Below are positions 10,499-21,738 of a stretch of 64,000 bases of DNA, piece after piece. This DNA is from Fratercula arctica (lineage: Eukaryota; Chordata; Aves; Charadriiformes; Alcidae), in NCBI GenBank assembly GCA_947846985.1, contig CANTUZ010000026.1:53240730-53304729 (forward strand), written 5' to 3'. The notes under the pieces are model-generated. The model ran no database searches. It was given only the letters and a program-made list of their open reading frames with translations, and was not told the DNA's origin. Position 1 is the first letter of the stretch; each line of letters begins with the position of its first letter. Position numbers and translations under genes: made by a program.

Positions 10499-11805
10499 TC
10501 ATAGAATCATGGAATCACAGAATATTTTGGGTTGGAAGGCACCTTCAAGGATCATCTAGTCCAAGCCCCCTGCCATGGGCACTGGCATATTTCACTAGAT
10601 CAGGTTGCTCATCGCCCCATCCAACCTGACTTTGAATACTGCCAATGATGGGTCATCCACAACTTCTCTGGGTGACTTCTTTAGAACAGAGATGTTCCAG
10701 CCTCCGATCATCTTTGTGGCCCTCCTCTGAACGTGCTCAAACAGCTCCGTGTCTTTCTTGTACTGGGGACCCCAGAGCTGGATGCAATATTCCAGGTGGG
10801 GTACCAGCAGAGCGGAGTAAGGGGGAAGAATCACTTCCCTCGGCCTGCTAGCCTGCTTTTTTTGATGCAGACCAGGATACTGTTGGCTTTCTGGGACACA
10901 AGCACACATTGCCAGCTAATGTACAATTTTACATCAAGCAGTATCCCCAAGTCCTTCTCCACAAGCCTGCTCTCAATCAATGGATACTGCAGTCTGTACT
11001 GATATTGGGGGTTTCCCCAGCCCACGTGTAGGACTTTGCACTTGGCTTTGTTGAACTTATGGGATTCATATGGGCCTTCTCCTCAAGCCTATCAAGGTGC
11101 CTCTGGATAGCATCCCTTCCTTCCACTGAATCAACTGCACCACTCAGTGTAGTGTCACCTCCAAGCTTGCTAAGGGTGCACTCAATCCCACTGTCCATGT
11201 CATTGATGAAGATATTAAATAGTATTGGTCCCAGTACTGGTCCTTAAGGGATGCCATTAGTTACTGGTTTCCACTTGGACATTGAGCCATTGACTGTAAC
11301 TCTTTGGACAGGGCCATCCAGCCAATTCCTTATCCATCTAACAGTCCATCCAACAAATCCATATCTCTTCAATTTAGCACCAAGAATGTTGTGGGGGACT
11401 GTATCAAAGGCCTTAGCAAAGTCTAGGTAGATGCCATCCATAGCTCCTTGGCCACTGATGCAGTCACTCCATCATACAAGGCAACTAGATTAGTCAGGCA
11501 TAATTTGCCATTGTTGAAGCCATGTTGACTGTCTCTAATCACATCCCTGTCTTCCATATGTTTCTATACATCCTCTAAAAGGACCTGCTCCATGATCTTA
11601 CTGGACACAGAGGTCTGGCTGACTGATCAATAGTCCCCAGTGTCCTCCTTTTTTACTCTTTTTTAAAATGGGACTGATGCTTCCCTTTTACAGTCACTGA
11701 GGACTTTGTCTGACTTCCATGATTTTTTTAAGATAATGAGGACTGGCTTGGGAGCTACACCAGCCAATTCATTCTGGACCCTGGGATGCATCTGCATTAA
11801 TTTCC
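10499..11805 (-). mobile_element. CR1 LINE, antisense, with internal deletion
   Basis: The plus strand opens with the reverse complement of the CR1 3' tail (TCATAGAATCATGGAATCACAG) and the GGTTGGAAGGCACCTTCAAGGATCATCTAGTCCAA block. Minus-strand translation gives reverse-transcriptase pieces from MHPRV near the 5' limit, through [71 protein letters not shown] and [19 protein letters not shown]. The catalytic FADD site is degraded to a GGD form. Near 10685 the [15 protein letters not shown] block joins directly to the PREVVD block, so about 60 codons are missing. It is inactive and 5'-truncated. Confidence 0.95.
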
Positions 11806-12647
11806 ATGCAGCTACTTTCATTTGAGGAGCTCAGAATGTTTGACAACAGTTAACTGCTTTATTTTCACTGATTACACAATTGCAGCATTAGAAATTTACG
11901 ATCATTATTTCATATTCTAGTGTGCGATATAATTTTATGTGTTATTTGCCTCACTGCAAATTAGCAGAAGAGAAGCAAACAAGAGTATTGTACTCAACTG
12001 TAACAAAAAAACATATTGTTCAAACACCCTGTCAAAAGTGAAACACAGCCACGATGGGAGGTCTAATGTGGTCATCTGCTTTTTTAAATATGCCATTTCC
12101 CCTTAGACTGGTAAAGATACATCTATTCTATTTCTCCAGAGAAAAACCTGTGTTCCCAAGTGTACTGAGTACTCAAAGGAAAGACTGACACATATTGAGT
12201 TGTCACTTCCTTCATCCAACAATCTGTGCTGAAAATCATCATTCATTGTTAGCCAAAAGAAAAAGCCCTGTGTCTGCCAAAAGGGACAGTTCTAGACATT
12301 CCCAGCAGAGCTAAATGTTATGGATCCTTAAAGGTGAATGAATTGTAGTGCTGCAATCACTGAGTTGGGAAACAACGCTTCTGGTTTTGGGACAGAGGGA
12401 AGTAGAGAGCTGGGAAGGTGTGAACTCAGTATGTTGAAGAAAACATGCAAAAATAGTCATCTGGCCTACATCACTGAATGCCAGCTCACATGACTAATGC
12501 CTTCAACCCAGAAACCCTCAGAAAAGGTCTAAGGGTCCACAGCAGTGATGCCATAAATTTCCACAGTGAATAATGACCATTAAGATTATAATGTATTGTT
12601 ATAATCCCAGGGGTTCTGATGCTTTTGCCTGGAGTTAATATGAAGCA

Positions 12648-12676
12648 TACCAGAGAGTATTTATTACTCTCTGGTA
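12648..12676. repeat. Perfect 12-bp inverted repeat (hairpin)
   Basis: TACCAGAGAGTA is followed by a 5-base loop and then its exact reverse complement TACTCTCTGGTA. An overlapping second palindrome, ATTTATTA / TAATAAAT, is nested across the right arm (about 12659-12682). No flanking gene suggests a role. Confidence 0.85.
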
Positions 12677-14543
12677 ATAAATATACATGTATCTTTGTCT
12701 GGCACAGAATTATTGTGTGTCTGGTAGTAGCCAATATTTCCTTTTATTATACACAAAAATTTCTGACAGTGTCAAAAAATTAGAATTTTATGTCATAAAC
12801 TATTTAGTACCTGCTATCACATCACAGCAGATGCATTAAGAACAAAACAAAATAAAATAAAACCAATAGAAACTGTGAAATACTTATTAAGGAAGCCTTT
12901 ACATTTTCTTGGAGTTGTTGGGATAAAGAAATATATATTGACTGAATGTGCCAATCAGGCTTGTGGCTTGCAGTATATATCTGTCTCCAACAAGTTAATC
13001 AATACTTCAAATTAAACCATTAGTCTACTATGAAAAATTAGGAAAAGTTTGCATTTAAAGAAGTTCTTCAGGTCTAATTCATAACACAAATATAAAATTA
13101 TTATCTGTTCTTTATAAAGAAAGGAGGACACAGAAGCTGGACCTGAAAGGAAAAGCAAAACGTGTAAAAACATTAGGAAGATAATTTCAATTTTACCATT
13201 TTTATTTTGGTGTTTTTTTTTTTTTTTTTTTCAAACTCTGTCTTCAGAATACAAAAACCTTTTGATTTGCCCTGACTGTATCAGAAAAGTTCTTGCCAGA
13301 ACTTATGGAGAAACCAAAGATCACTTGTGGTCTTTGTCATGTTGGCTGTGTAGCAATAAGAAATCAACTGTTATTAGCCATAGCACATTTCATAAGGGGT
13401 ACTGCTACCAACAACTCAATTGATTTGTTGTCCATATGAACATATTTTTCATGAGTCAGCAGGTATCTACAGCATCTGCCCATACAACAAACAAAAAGAA
13501 AGCTTCAAACATCATCATGAAAGTTTTTTCATATCTATATGACACATACACCTTGTGAAAAGTTGCTTTAGCTACTGTGGGTGTATCTGAGCAATCTGAG
13601 TTAACCTGAGTGTTCACCTAAATTGAGAGATAAACTTTGACATGACATACAAGGTCAGCTTAATAAACAAGGTTTTGGGCAGGGCTGGCTGGCTCTTTGC
13701 TCCCCCATGACCATTTTGACTACCCAAACTATGTGATTCTACAATCCAGAAGATAATTATGGAAAAAATATGATATGGTCATTTTAGGATTGCAGCTCAA
13801 AGCTTGTTATCACAAATTAAATAAGAGTTGCCTGGTTTTGCTACGGGCATAAACCAGTTCTGACCCTGATTTGTGAAAATCTCCCAAGATGTGACTACCA
13901 TGCCATTAGCCAGACAGCTCTGACTCTTACTCAGATTGCTGAACTAGTTCTTGTTAGGAGGATAGGATTTCACTGACTCTGGTATTATGAAGGCCACATA
14001 ATTTTTTTCCTATTTTGTTGCTATGATTTTTCTCCTCACAGCTATTCAGTCACTGCTTTTTCTTTCACTAGCCTTAATGCAGAGAGAATTAAGTATAACA
14101 GTCGTTTCTGCATTTGTGATTTTTTTTGTGCTAAAAGCAGATGAAAACAAACTGAAGAGGTTGATTCTGTGGAAAAGTATCAAGTCAAAATGTTTTTAAA
14201 AAATATGTGAATTAATTCTGTGGCTTAAACCTCCATGCTTCACCTCATGCAGGCAAATGATCCTGATCAAAGTAAAATCTCTAGATTTTGTAAAGATGGT
14301 CTTAAACAGGTTTGGTATGGAAATGTACCATCTACTAATCTGGGAAGTGATCCAAGAGGAACTGAGCAAATCTATCGAGTATCTGTGTGGATAACGGGCA
14401 TGCAGGGCCACTCAGCAGAGGGGAACCTCATTCACTACTAGGGAACTACTTTGAAAACTTTTTAAAGATCATGCTAAAGTGTTGAAATATTCTCAATCAA
14501 AATCTCAGACTTAACAATTAAAATTTAACAAGAACAAACACTT

Positions 14544-14582
14544 CATTAACATTAATATTTAATCAACAAATTAATGTTAATG
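14544..14582. repeat. Perfect 13-bp inverted repeat (hairpin)
   Basis: CATTAACATTAAT and its exact reverse complement ATTAATGTTAATG flank a 13-base A/T-rich loop. The A/T-only composition makes chance origin likely, but the arms are perfect. Confidence 0.8.
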
Positions 14583-14604
14583 TGTAAAAGAAATACTGAT
14601 AATT

Positions 14605-14638
14605 CCTTTTTTCTTTTTTTTCTTTTTTTTCTTTTTTA
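14605..14638. repeat. Pyrimidine (T)nC tract
   Basis: Runs of six to nine T residues are separated by single C residues. Low complexity. Confidence 0.85.
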
Positions 14639-14778
14639 ATTCAAACTGGGCTAAATGCAGACCTTAGTAATAACAGGATGACAACAATGGAAATGCAAGT
14701 AATAGCATAGATTTTTGTTAAAATACTCTTCCCTTTTCCAACAAAGGCAAGATTCTCCAAATCTCTTAGAACTAAGGA

Positions 14779-15131
14779 ACATAGAATCACAGAATCATAC
14801 AATGATTTTTGTTGGAAGGAGCCTTAAATACTACCTAGTTCCAAACCCCCTGCCATGGGCAGGGACACTTCCCACTTGACCAAGTTGCTCAAAGCCCCAT
14901 CCAGCCTGGCCTTGAACACTGCCAGAGATGGGGCATCCACAAATTCCTGGCCAACCTGTTCCAGTGTCTCACCACCCTCATAGTGAATTTTTTTTCCCCT
15001 AATACCTAATCTAAATCTCCCTTGTTTCAATCTAAAACCATTACCCCTTGTCCTATCGCTACACTCTGTGACAAAGAGTCCCTCCTCATCTTTCCTGTAG
15101 GCCCCCTTTAGGTACTAGAAGGCTATTATAA
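14779..15131 (-). mobile_element. CR1 LINE 3' end, antisense
   Basis: It opens with the reverse-complemented CR1 tail (CATAGAATCACAGAATCATAC), then the GTTGGAAGGAGCC and CCCCTGCCATGGGCAGGGACACTTCC blocks. On the minus strand it reads the terminal ORF2 motif FVDAPSLAVFKARLDGALSNLV, with the FRLGIRGK block upstream. About 350 bp remain, with no catalytic region. The sequence AAATGCC-type family differences mark it as a different subfamily copy from the one at 3.7 kb. Confidence 0.93.
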
Positions 15132-17093
15132 TATGTAACAGATATGATTCTTAATCAACTGAGTCTCCAGCTTCTGGCAATGATCAATACTTGATGTACA
15201 GAAGGAAGCTAAAGGCTTAAACAATGTACCTAAGCATTTTGGGAATGCAGGAGGCAATAATGAAGAGGAGAAAACTTCCTCCTTTTTTTTTCTGAAGATC
15301 ACCTTAAAGCATAAAAACCAGAAAATCCATATGAAATCAATTGCATGGTTACATTGTGTTATTATACTATATACCTATGCCATAAAATTTATAGTATGTT
15401 TTATTTAATATCATCATTCTCACTTTATATTATCAAATCATGTCTTCAGTGTTTAAAAAAAAAAATGTCAGCACTTATCTGTGAGGAGGAGAGCCGTGTA
15501 AGTATAAATGGCATGTATAGGAATATCTATGCTTATGGACAGATGCAATGGTAAGTGAGGATGCGGCTGGAATAATGATGGAGTTAACCATTTGGTATGT
15601 GCAATGAGCAGATATTTCAGAAGGTTGAACAGAGTTAGAAGTTATGCAGAGTAGTTACCTAAATACTGATTAGATGTATTAAAAACCTTTGAGGACCTGG
15701 AGCTAAGCACTTACTCTCCGAATAAGTGCTGCTTATTTTCATCTAGCATCTTATCTCCTGAGTGATTAAGGGGACCTCAGGCCAAGTTACAAAGGAGTTT
15801 AATGGTCTTGCAAACACAGTAACTGCTAAGAGAACTTATGGTCAGCTGGACAACAGCTTCAAACATGCTTGAATAACACTCCTCAGTTTAAAAGCCATGC
15901 ATGATAGATAATCAAAAGGCTGATAGATCTCAAAAAGCATGAGAGATCTCAAAAAACATTGCCTTACCTTTGATGGATTTCAAAAAATTTGTGAAATTTT
16001 GTTATGAATTTCAGTTTCATATATCACAAGATCCTGTAGCTTTGTTATTGCCACTTTGAACAATTGCAGAAGGAGCATTTTCTAATGCTTTGCTTTGCAG
16101 GAGCAATCAGATTTGTAAAGAAACTCAGAAAATCATGTTGATTTAGAACCAGATTTATTTATGTAAGTATTTGTTTTAGCTAAATATACTCTATAGTACT
16201 TAGGGTAATGCAATGTGCAGAATATAAAACCTCAAAATTTTTACTGTCACTGCTTAGAAAGTGGGTAGGTAAGAGGACCAAATTGACAGCAATCTCATTT
16301 CTTTTTTGTCTTTTTCATGCTGAGAAAAAAATGCCATTTTTATTAAAAATGGGATGATGGAAGTTATTTCCAGATCCACTTTACAATTGGAATAGCTTTG
16401 ATACCAGCATTTATATCTGAACTAACACTGGGGTTCACAATGGGATTAAATAGTGCTAACCACTAAGATATAATTTCTTACATAATTTTTACTCAAAAAA
16501 AGAAAAGGGTAACATCACTTTAACAGTTGCAGTTCTATATTATGATAATGAACTTAATCACATTTCATACTTCAGGGTTCCTTTAACAATCTATAGAGGT
16601 CAGGAAGGATTTGTCTTTGATGGACAGTTTGATCTCTGGGATTGGCTTTTTTCCCCAGTTTCCTCTGAAGCACATATCAGCCTTGGCCATGTCTGTGCTC
16701 TGAGATGATAGATAGACTCTACCAACTACAGGTACGTGTCAGACATACCTTTCTGCCCTGCTTGAGGAAGGAATTTTCCACTCTTTTAGATTGGCAGGAT
16801 CCTTTAAGGGACTTATACCTTCTGATGTATGAAGCATGATTGACTTGCTGAGATAGCTGGAACATATTTCTTCCTTGCCAAACATCGAATGCTGCCTTCA
16901 TCTCTCCTGCAATTACTTTTCCAGAAATATTTAACCTGACTAACATCTGGTTTTCTTACTACATATCTGGCTAACGTGTCAATAACCTATTAACTTCCTT
17001 TCCAAAATCTAGAAAATAGGTTTATCGTGGCATAGGGTCTTATAGAGTCTCACTTGGTACTAAAACTAAGATACCCTAGCATCAATGAAATGT

Positions 17094-17150
17094 AGGGGTA
17101 TGGTTGGAAGGGGCCTCAAGAGGTCATCAAGTCCTATCCATGACAGAGTC
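17094..17150 (-). mobile_element. Short CR1 3' UTR scrap, antisense
   Basis: GGTTGGAAGGGGCCTCAAGAGGTCATCAAGTCCTATCC corresponds by order and spacing to the conserved CR1 3' UTR block on the reverse strand. Only about 55 bp are recognisable. Confidence 0.65.
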
Positions 17151-17710
17151 ACCTAATTCGTTCAGTATTAAGTCATAATGTTTTGGGGTTTTCTGGTGGG
17201 AAAGATGAAAGTTTATAGCAGAGACAAATGATGGTGTGTCTCCTGTGATATTAATGACTGGTGCTACTGTTTTGACTGCTGTAAGTAAAATTAGACTGAA
17301 GCCAAGTCATTTTTCTGAGCATTCTGCATAGGATACTTCTGGTAGGATCAATTAAGGGATGACTTTTCCACAAAATTATGTGAACCACATTATGTTTGCT
17401 TATAGATAGTTGACTACCCAGATATTCCCAATTTTGTTTGATTTATCCTTTTTTTTTCAGGTATTGTATTCTCAGCTATGCTAAACTTCAACCTGTAAAC
17501 TTCAGATCTATTTTTCACAATCATTTTCATTTCTGAATGTGTCTGCCAAAATAGTTGGTGCTGTTGGACTGAACTCATCAAGCACTGAGCTTAATGCAAC
17601 CAAAAGTCATCTTCTCAGGAGCTATCATTTGTTACTGTATTTGGCAAGTACAGTTACCAGACAATGAATAAAGAAGATCTCCTACTGGTATCTTAAGCAT
17701 TGTCAGCTAG

Positions 17711-17713
<3 letters not shown>

Positions 17714-17741
<28 letters not shown>
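17714..17741. repeat. A28 homopolymer
   Basis: An uninterrupted run of 28 A residues. It could be a retroposon tail, but no retroposed body is recognised to its left. Confidence 0.9.
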
Positions 17742-17743
<2 letters not shown>

Positions 17744-17911
17744 AGAGGCTGGGACAAAATTCAAAAGTACAAAGTGCCATTGATTTTACCAAGTTCATCA
17801 TCACCTGAGTATGTCTGAGGATCTACACCTTTTATTTCTAAAATTCAGAAATTCCAATGCTTCATTGCTATGTACCTACTCCTAGAGAAGAACATCCACT
17901 TTTTTTTACTC

Positions 17912-17934
17912 TTTTTTTTTTTTTTTTTTTTTTT
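17912..17934. repeat. T23 homopolymer
   Basis: An uninterrupted T run about 170 bp downstream of the A28 tract and in opposite polarity. No element is identified between or beside the two. Confidence 0.9.
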
Positions 17935-19305
17935 GTGGTACTGTTAAAATCTAAGCACTTAAAATTAGCTTCATAGATGATTTCTAACCATGAAGCTTTT
18001 CACCTTCATTTGTGGCATTGCTGCACAGAGGGGTGTGAGGGATATCTCTTTCTGCCTTCGGTCTCTCAAAACCAAAACACAAGCAGTCAGGAATAGATGA
18101 GTTTTATGGAATGTAAGAGTTTAAACCCATGCAAGCTACGGAGGAAAAGGGGGTGTCTGGTTTCATATACAAGTGCGTTAACCACTGAAGAGAAAGGAAC
18201 TCTAAACTCCCCTTTCTTTCTGTGGATGCACTTCCAAAAAGGGGTAGCCACAAATCCATTTTGCGTAATGACCTCGTCTGTTCATTTGCATTAGTTTTCA
18301 ATAGGTTGCTTAAGAAAATCTGCCCAGGGGAGTATCCAGTTTGGGGATCCAAAACAGGCCTGGCAGGTGTGAGCCTACCCTGCACTGCACTGTCCCTGTA
18401 CAAGACAAAAAAAAGAACACAAGTCTAGATGCCTGGTACATTTAAGTACAGGTATTCCAAGGGTGAAGTGACAGCTGACTGAGAGCATTCAGTACCAGAA
18501 AACCCACTTTAAGTCTCTCAATTCTCCAATGTAATAAGTGCCTTTTAACCTTCCACAATCTATGCAATGAGATACAAGAAAATTAGGTAATTATCCAGTC
18601 TGCTGCTGCTGTTACTAGCCTTGTAACTAAGGTCTATTCCCAGAATCAGGATCCTGCTCCAGTCAGGTACTATACAAACAAGGAGGAAGTTTCTGGACTA
18701 AATGAACCATTGTATTTGCTACTTGCAGACACTTCTGTAGGAGCAGACTGTCACACAAATTTCACACACTCTGTCTCTCCCCTTCTTGTAAATTTAGGGA
18801 TATGAGTGAAAAGTTTTGAAATAGTTGCATTCCCATTGAAATTACCATTGTTTGTGATTTGCAGTAAAATAAGGCTGTTAGGGTTTTTTTTCAGAAACCA
18901 GAAGGTGTGAAATGCCTGTTGAAACTAAATCTATTGGAAGCTTTTGCCGAAGCACTTTTCTTTCAACCTTGATTGTGTTTGTTCGTACAGAAGTGTGTCA
19001 TCACCTTCCACTCTCCTTGCAGAAGGAAGTATTAAGAGAAAGTTTCATGAGCTTTTCTATTCTTTGCATAAAGTAATTCTTACAAACAATGGTGTCTAGA
19101 AGCAATTCAGCCAAAGACATCTCAAGCCAAGCTTTTACAATGCAAATAGCAGGAAGTTAGTATAAAACTTAATTAAACTAAGTGGCAAAACCCTAAAATT
19201 ACAGGATTTTGTAAGTGGTGAAATCATTTATTTTTTGATAATGAATGATTTGGCATAAACCATGTGAAAATATTTCCATTTATAAATAAGTTAGGAGGAA
19301 AAATA

Positions 19306-19356
19306 ACTTAGTCAGGAAGGCTGGTACTGTGGGCATCAGTGTAGCTTAATATTCCC
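19306..19356 (+). repeat. 51-bp dispersed duplicate, copy 1
   Basis: Starts ACTTAGTCAGGAAGG and ends TAGCTTAATATTCCC. It matches 21010-21060 with two differences, in direct orientation, 1704 bp apart. Flanks are unrelated. The copy that sits in plain context, without an adjacent tandem repeat or hairpin, is likely the source. Confidence 0.9.
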
Positions 19357-21009
19357 ACGCTCAATGAACTACCAGTAACATATCTGTAAGTCCTGGGTTG
19401 CTTTCTCTTGTTACATCTTAAAGCTATCAGGGTGGGAAAAATACTAACAAAAAATATTTCACATTGGTTAAATAGCAGTAAGTCTTACACAACAGGAAAA
19501 GAAAATTTGCCAGACAACAATGCTGAGAAAGGATATTTAATTTAGAATACGTTATTTCAGCAGATAAAACTAATTATATTTAATGTTGTAAGTTATAGTA
19601 GTTACTTATCAGTCCCAGGCACAGACAATCCTCAGTTAAAGAAATCACTTAAAAGACTGACAGGAATATCAAGGCATGGATTTCTTTTTAAGGAGGAGTT
19701 CCTGTTTCTCTAATGTGTCATTCAGTACCGCATGAGATACTGAGATCACTATTTTTTTCTGCTCATGAAGCCTCTTTATAATCAAGTTGTTTCTAAGATG
19801 TTAAAAGATCGCATTATTATATACTTACACTTGCTAACATTAAGTTCTCGGTCTTCCTTTGGAACATACTTGGCGGCCCACAGATGTGTCACTGTGGAAA
19901 TTTCCAGAATGTGACATCACCAGTATTAATGTAATAATACCATTGAAATCAATGCTTGATATGTCAGTTTCAAAGCAAACAGCCTAAAGTGGAGCCACAA
20001 ATGGTTAATGCTGTTAAATAAGTTAATTGTTCAGAAATCTAGGCATTTTAATGCTATTATCTATAAAGATGCAGACAGCTGCCTAAATCTGACTCATTTA
20101 ATTGAAAATACTGCTGACACAAGTTATATGTATTCATTTGGGCTTCAAGTTCTATATTTGGTTTCACCTAGATCATATGCACTTGCTTTTTTTGGGTGCA
20201 GGTTGTTTCCTGCCAATATTACAAAGAAAAACAGAAATATGAGTTTTCATCATGATAAAGAGAATATGGAAGGGTCAGAGCAGATGCAGGCTTAGATTCC
20301 TTTGCCTTACAAAATTATTTAAAAAAATCTAAGAATGTGTTCCTGTTAAATATTCACAAAGTGTTTTTAAACTATGCCTCTGACACAGCTCAACCATTTT
20401 CTCAACTCTAGAGCCAAATAGGCATGTTCATGTTTTTTTACATTATCCCTGTGACCGTTAAGCCTGCAGATTTCTACCAACGCAAGCAGCACTTATGGAC
20501 TAAAAAGTCACAAAAGGAAGGTGTATAGGCTGCAAGGATTCTTTTCTTCAGAAAACAAACTGTCAATCACAGTGAAAGTTTCAGGATTCATAAAACTCTC
20601 TCTTCTGAATTCACACTCCCTCACCACACAAAACACTGGACAAAGTCATCATAGCTAATTACTGAGTCCTACATGAGGCAAACCCTGGCAAAGCTCACAT
20701 GGCTATGGAGCCCAAACAGCTGGTGAATCAAGCAACTGTGCCCGGGATAACCCATCCTGGCAACGAGTGCCTGCATGGGCCAGGCCTGTCTTCTGCAGCC
20801 AGGAGCTCTGGCATCAGCTCCCAAAGTCAGCAGGGATCTTGCATCAATGAGCTTTCTCCTCCCCCATGAATTTCATCTCACTTTTCCCCACAAATGACGT
20901 TTTCTAAGTTATTCAAGAACACAAAGTAATCAATCTGAAAATGGACAGTAAGTACTTTATGGAAAAACAAATTCTCTACTTCTATATGCTTTTTAAGTTC
21001 TCCACGTAC

Positions 21010-21093
21010 ACTTAGTCAGGAATGCTGGCACTGTGGGCATCAGTGTAGCTTAATATTCCCTAGAATTCCCTAGAAGCTCTTTAAGCTTCTAGG
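21010..21093 (+). repeat. 51-bp duplicate copy 2 plus tandem decamer and hairpin
   Basis: 21010-21060 repeats the 51-bp segment of 19306-19356. It overlaps two perfect copies of the decamer ATTCCCTAGA (21055-21064 and 21065-21074). These overlap in turn a perfect 9-bp inverted repeat, CCTAGAAGC / GCTTCTAGG (21069-21077 and 21085-21093), with a 7-base loop. Overlapping duplication, tandem copy and inversion at one point is the usual signature of replication template switching. Confidence 0.85.
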
Positions 21094-21716
21094 AAAATGC
21101 CCTCTTTTCTTGAAATGTGAAGCACAGTAGTGTTGATAATGGGAGTAGTGTCAGAGAGAAAGCAAAGTGTTTAAGAAGAATTTATCACCAGCTGATCTGT
21201 CATAATACCTTGAAGATTTCCACTGAGCTTCTTTCTGGATATTGTAAGACATCAGTCGGAAAGAGGGAAACACCCATACTTACACATAAAAGAATTAAGT
21301 AGGAGAACTGAACATGACATTTTGATTTTCAAAAATAATTTTGGTCTGTACCATAAATTGATGACTACCAGACAAGATCTACTATACCCGGTAGACAGGA
21401 GAAATGCAGAAATAGACTCAGAGAGAAGACCAGTTTGGGAAGCATCTGCAGTAGCAAAAACTGATGTCTACAATACATGTTTGGCTGATTGTGTACCTTG
21501 GAAACTATTGAGGCCAGAGCTTACACAGAAAGAAAAAAAAAGTTAAGCTATCCCCATTTGTATCAGTCTTTCTAAAAGGGCCAGGAACTCTTCAAGAAAA
21601 GACAAAAATAGAGAAAAACAGATGAAACTTGTAATTCAATATAAAGGATGGGGACAAGATACAGATTAGCTGTAAAATAAATTTGGCTGCACTACAGAGG
21701 GTTTTGCAAGCAGCTG

Positions 21717-21738
21717 AACACACACACACACACACACA
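21717..21738. repeat. (CA)n microsatellite
   Basis: About eleven CA units followed by an A run. Confidence 0.9.

Larger units (their letters stand above)
11806..14778. other. AT-rich spacer with two hairpins
   Basis: No gene was found. The stretch contains a T-rich run at 13210-13231, two perfect inverted repeats (12648-12676 and 14544-14582) and a pyrimidine tract at 14605-14638. Confidence 0.5.

Noticed and set aside
19306..21060. 51-bp duplicate as mitochondrial insertion or tRNA fragment
   Set aside because: Apart from a short TAGCTTAAT word, it has no tRNA fold or extended mitochondrial likeness.
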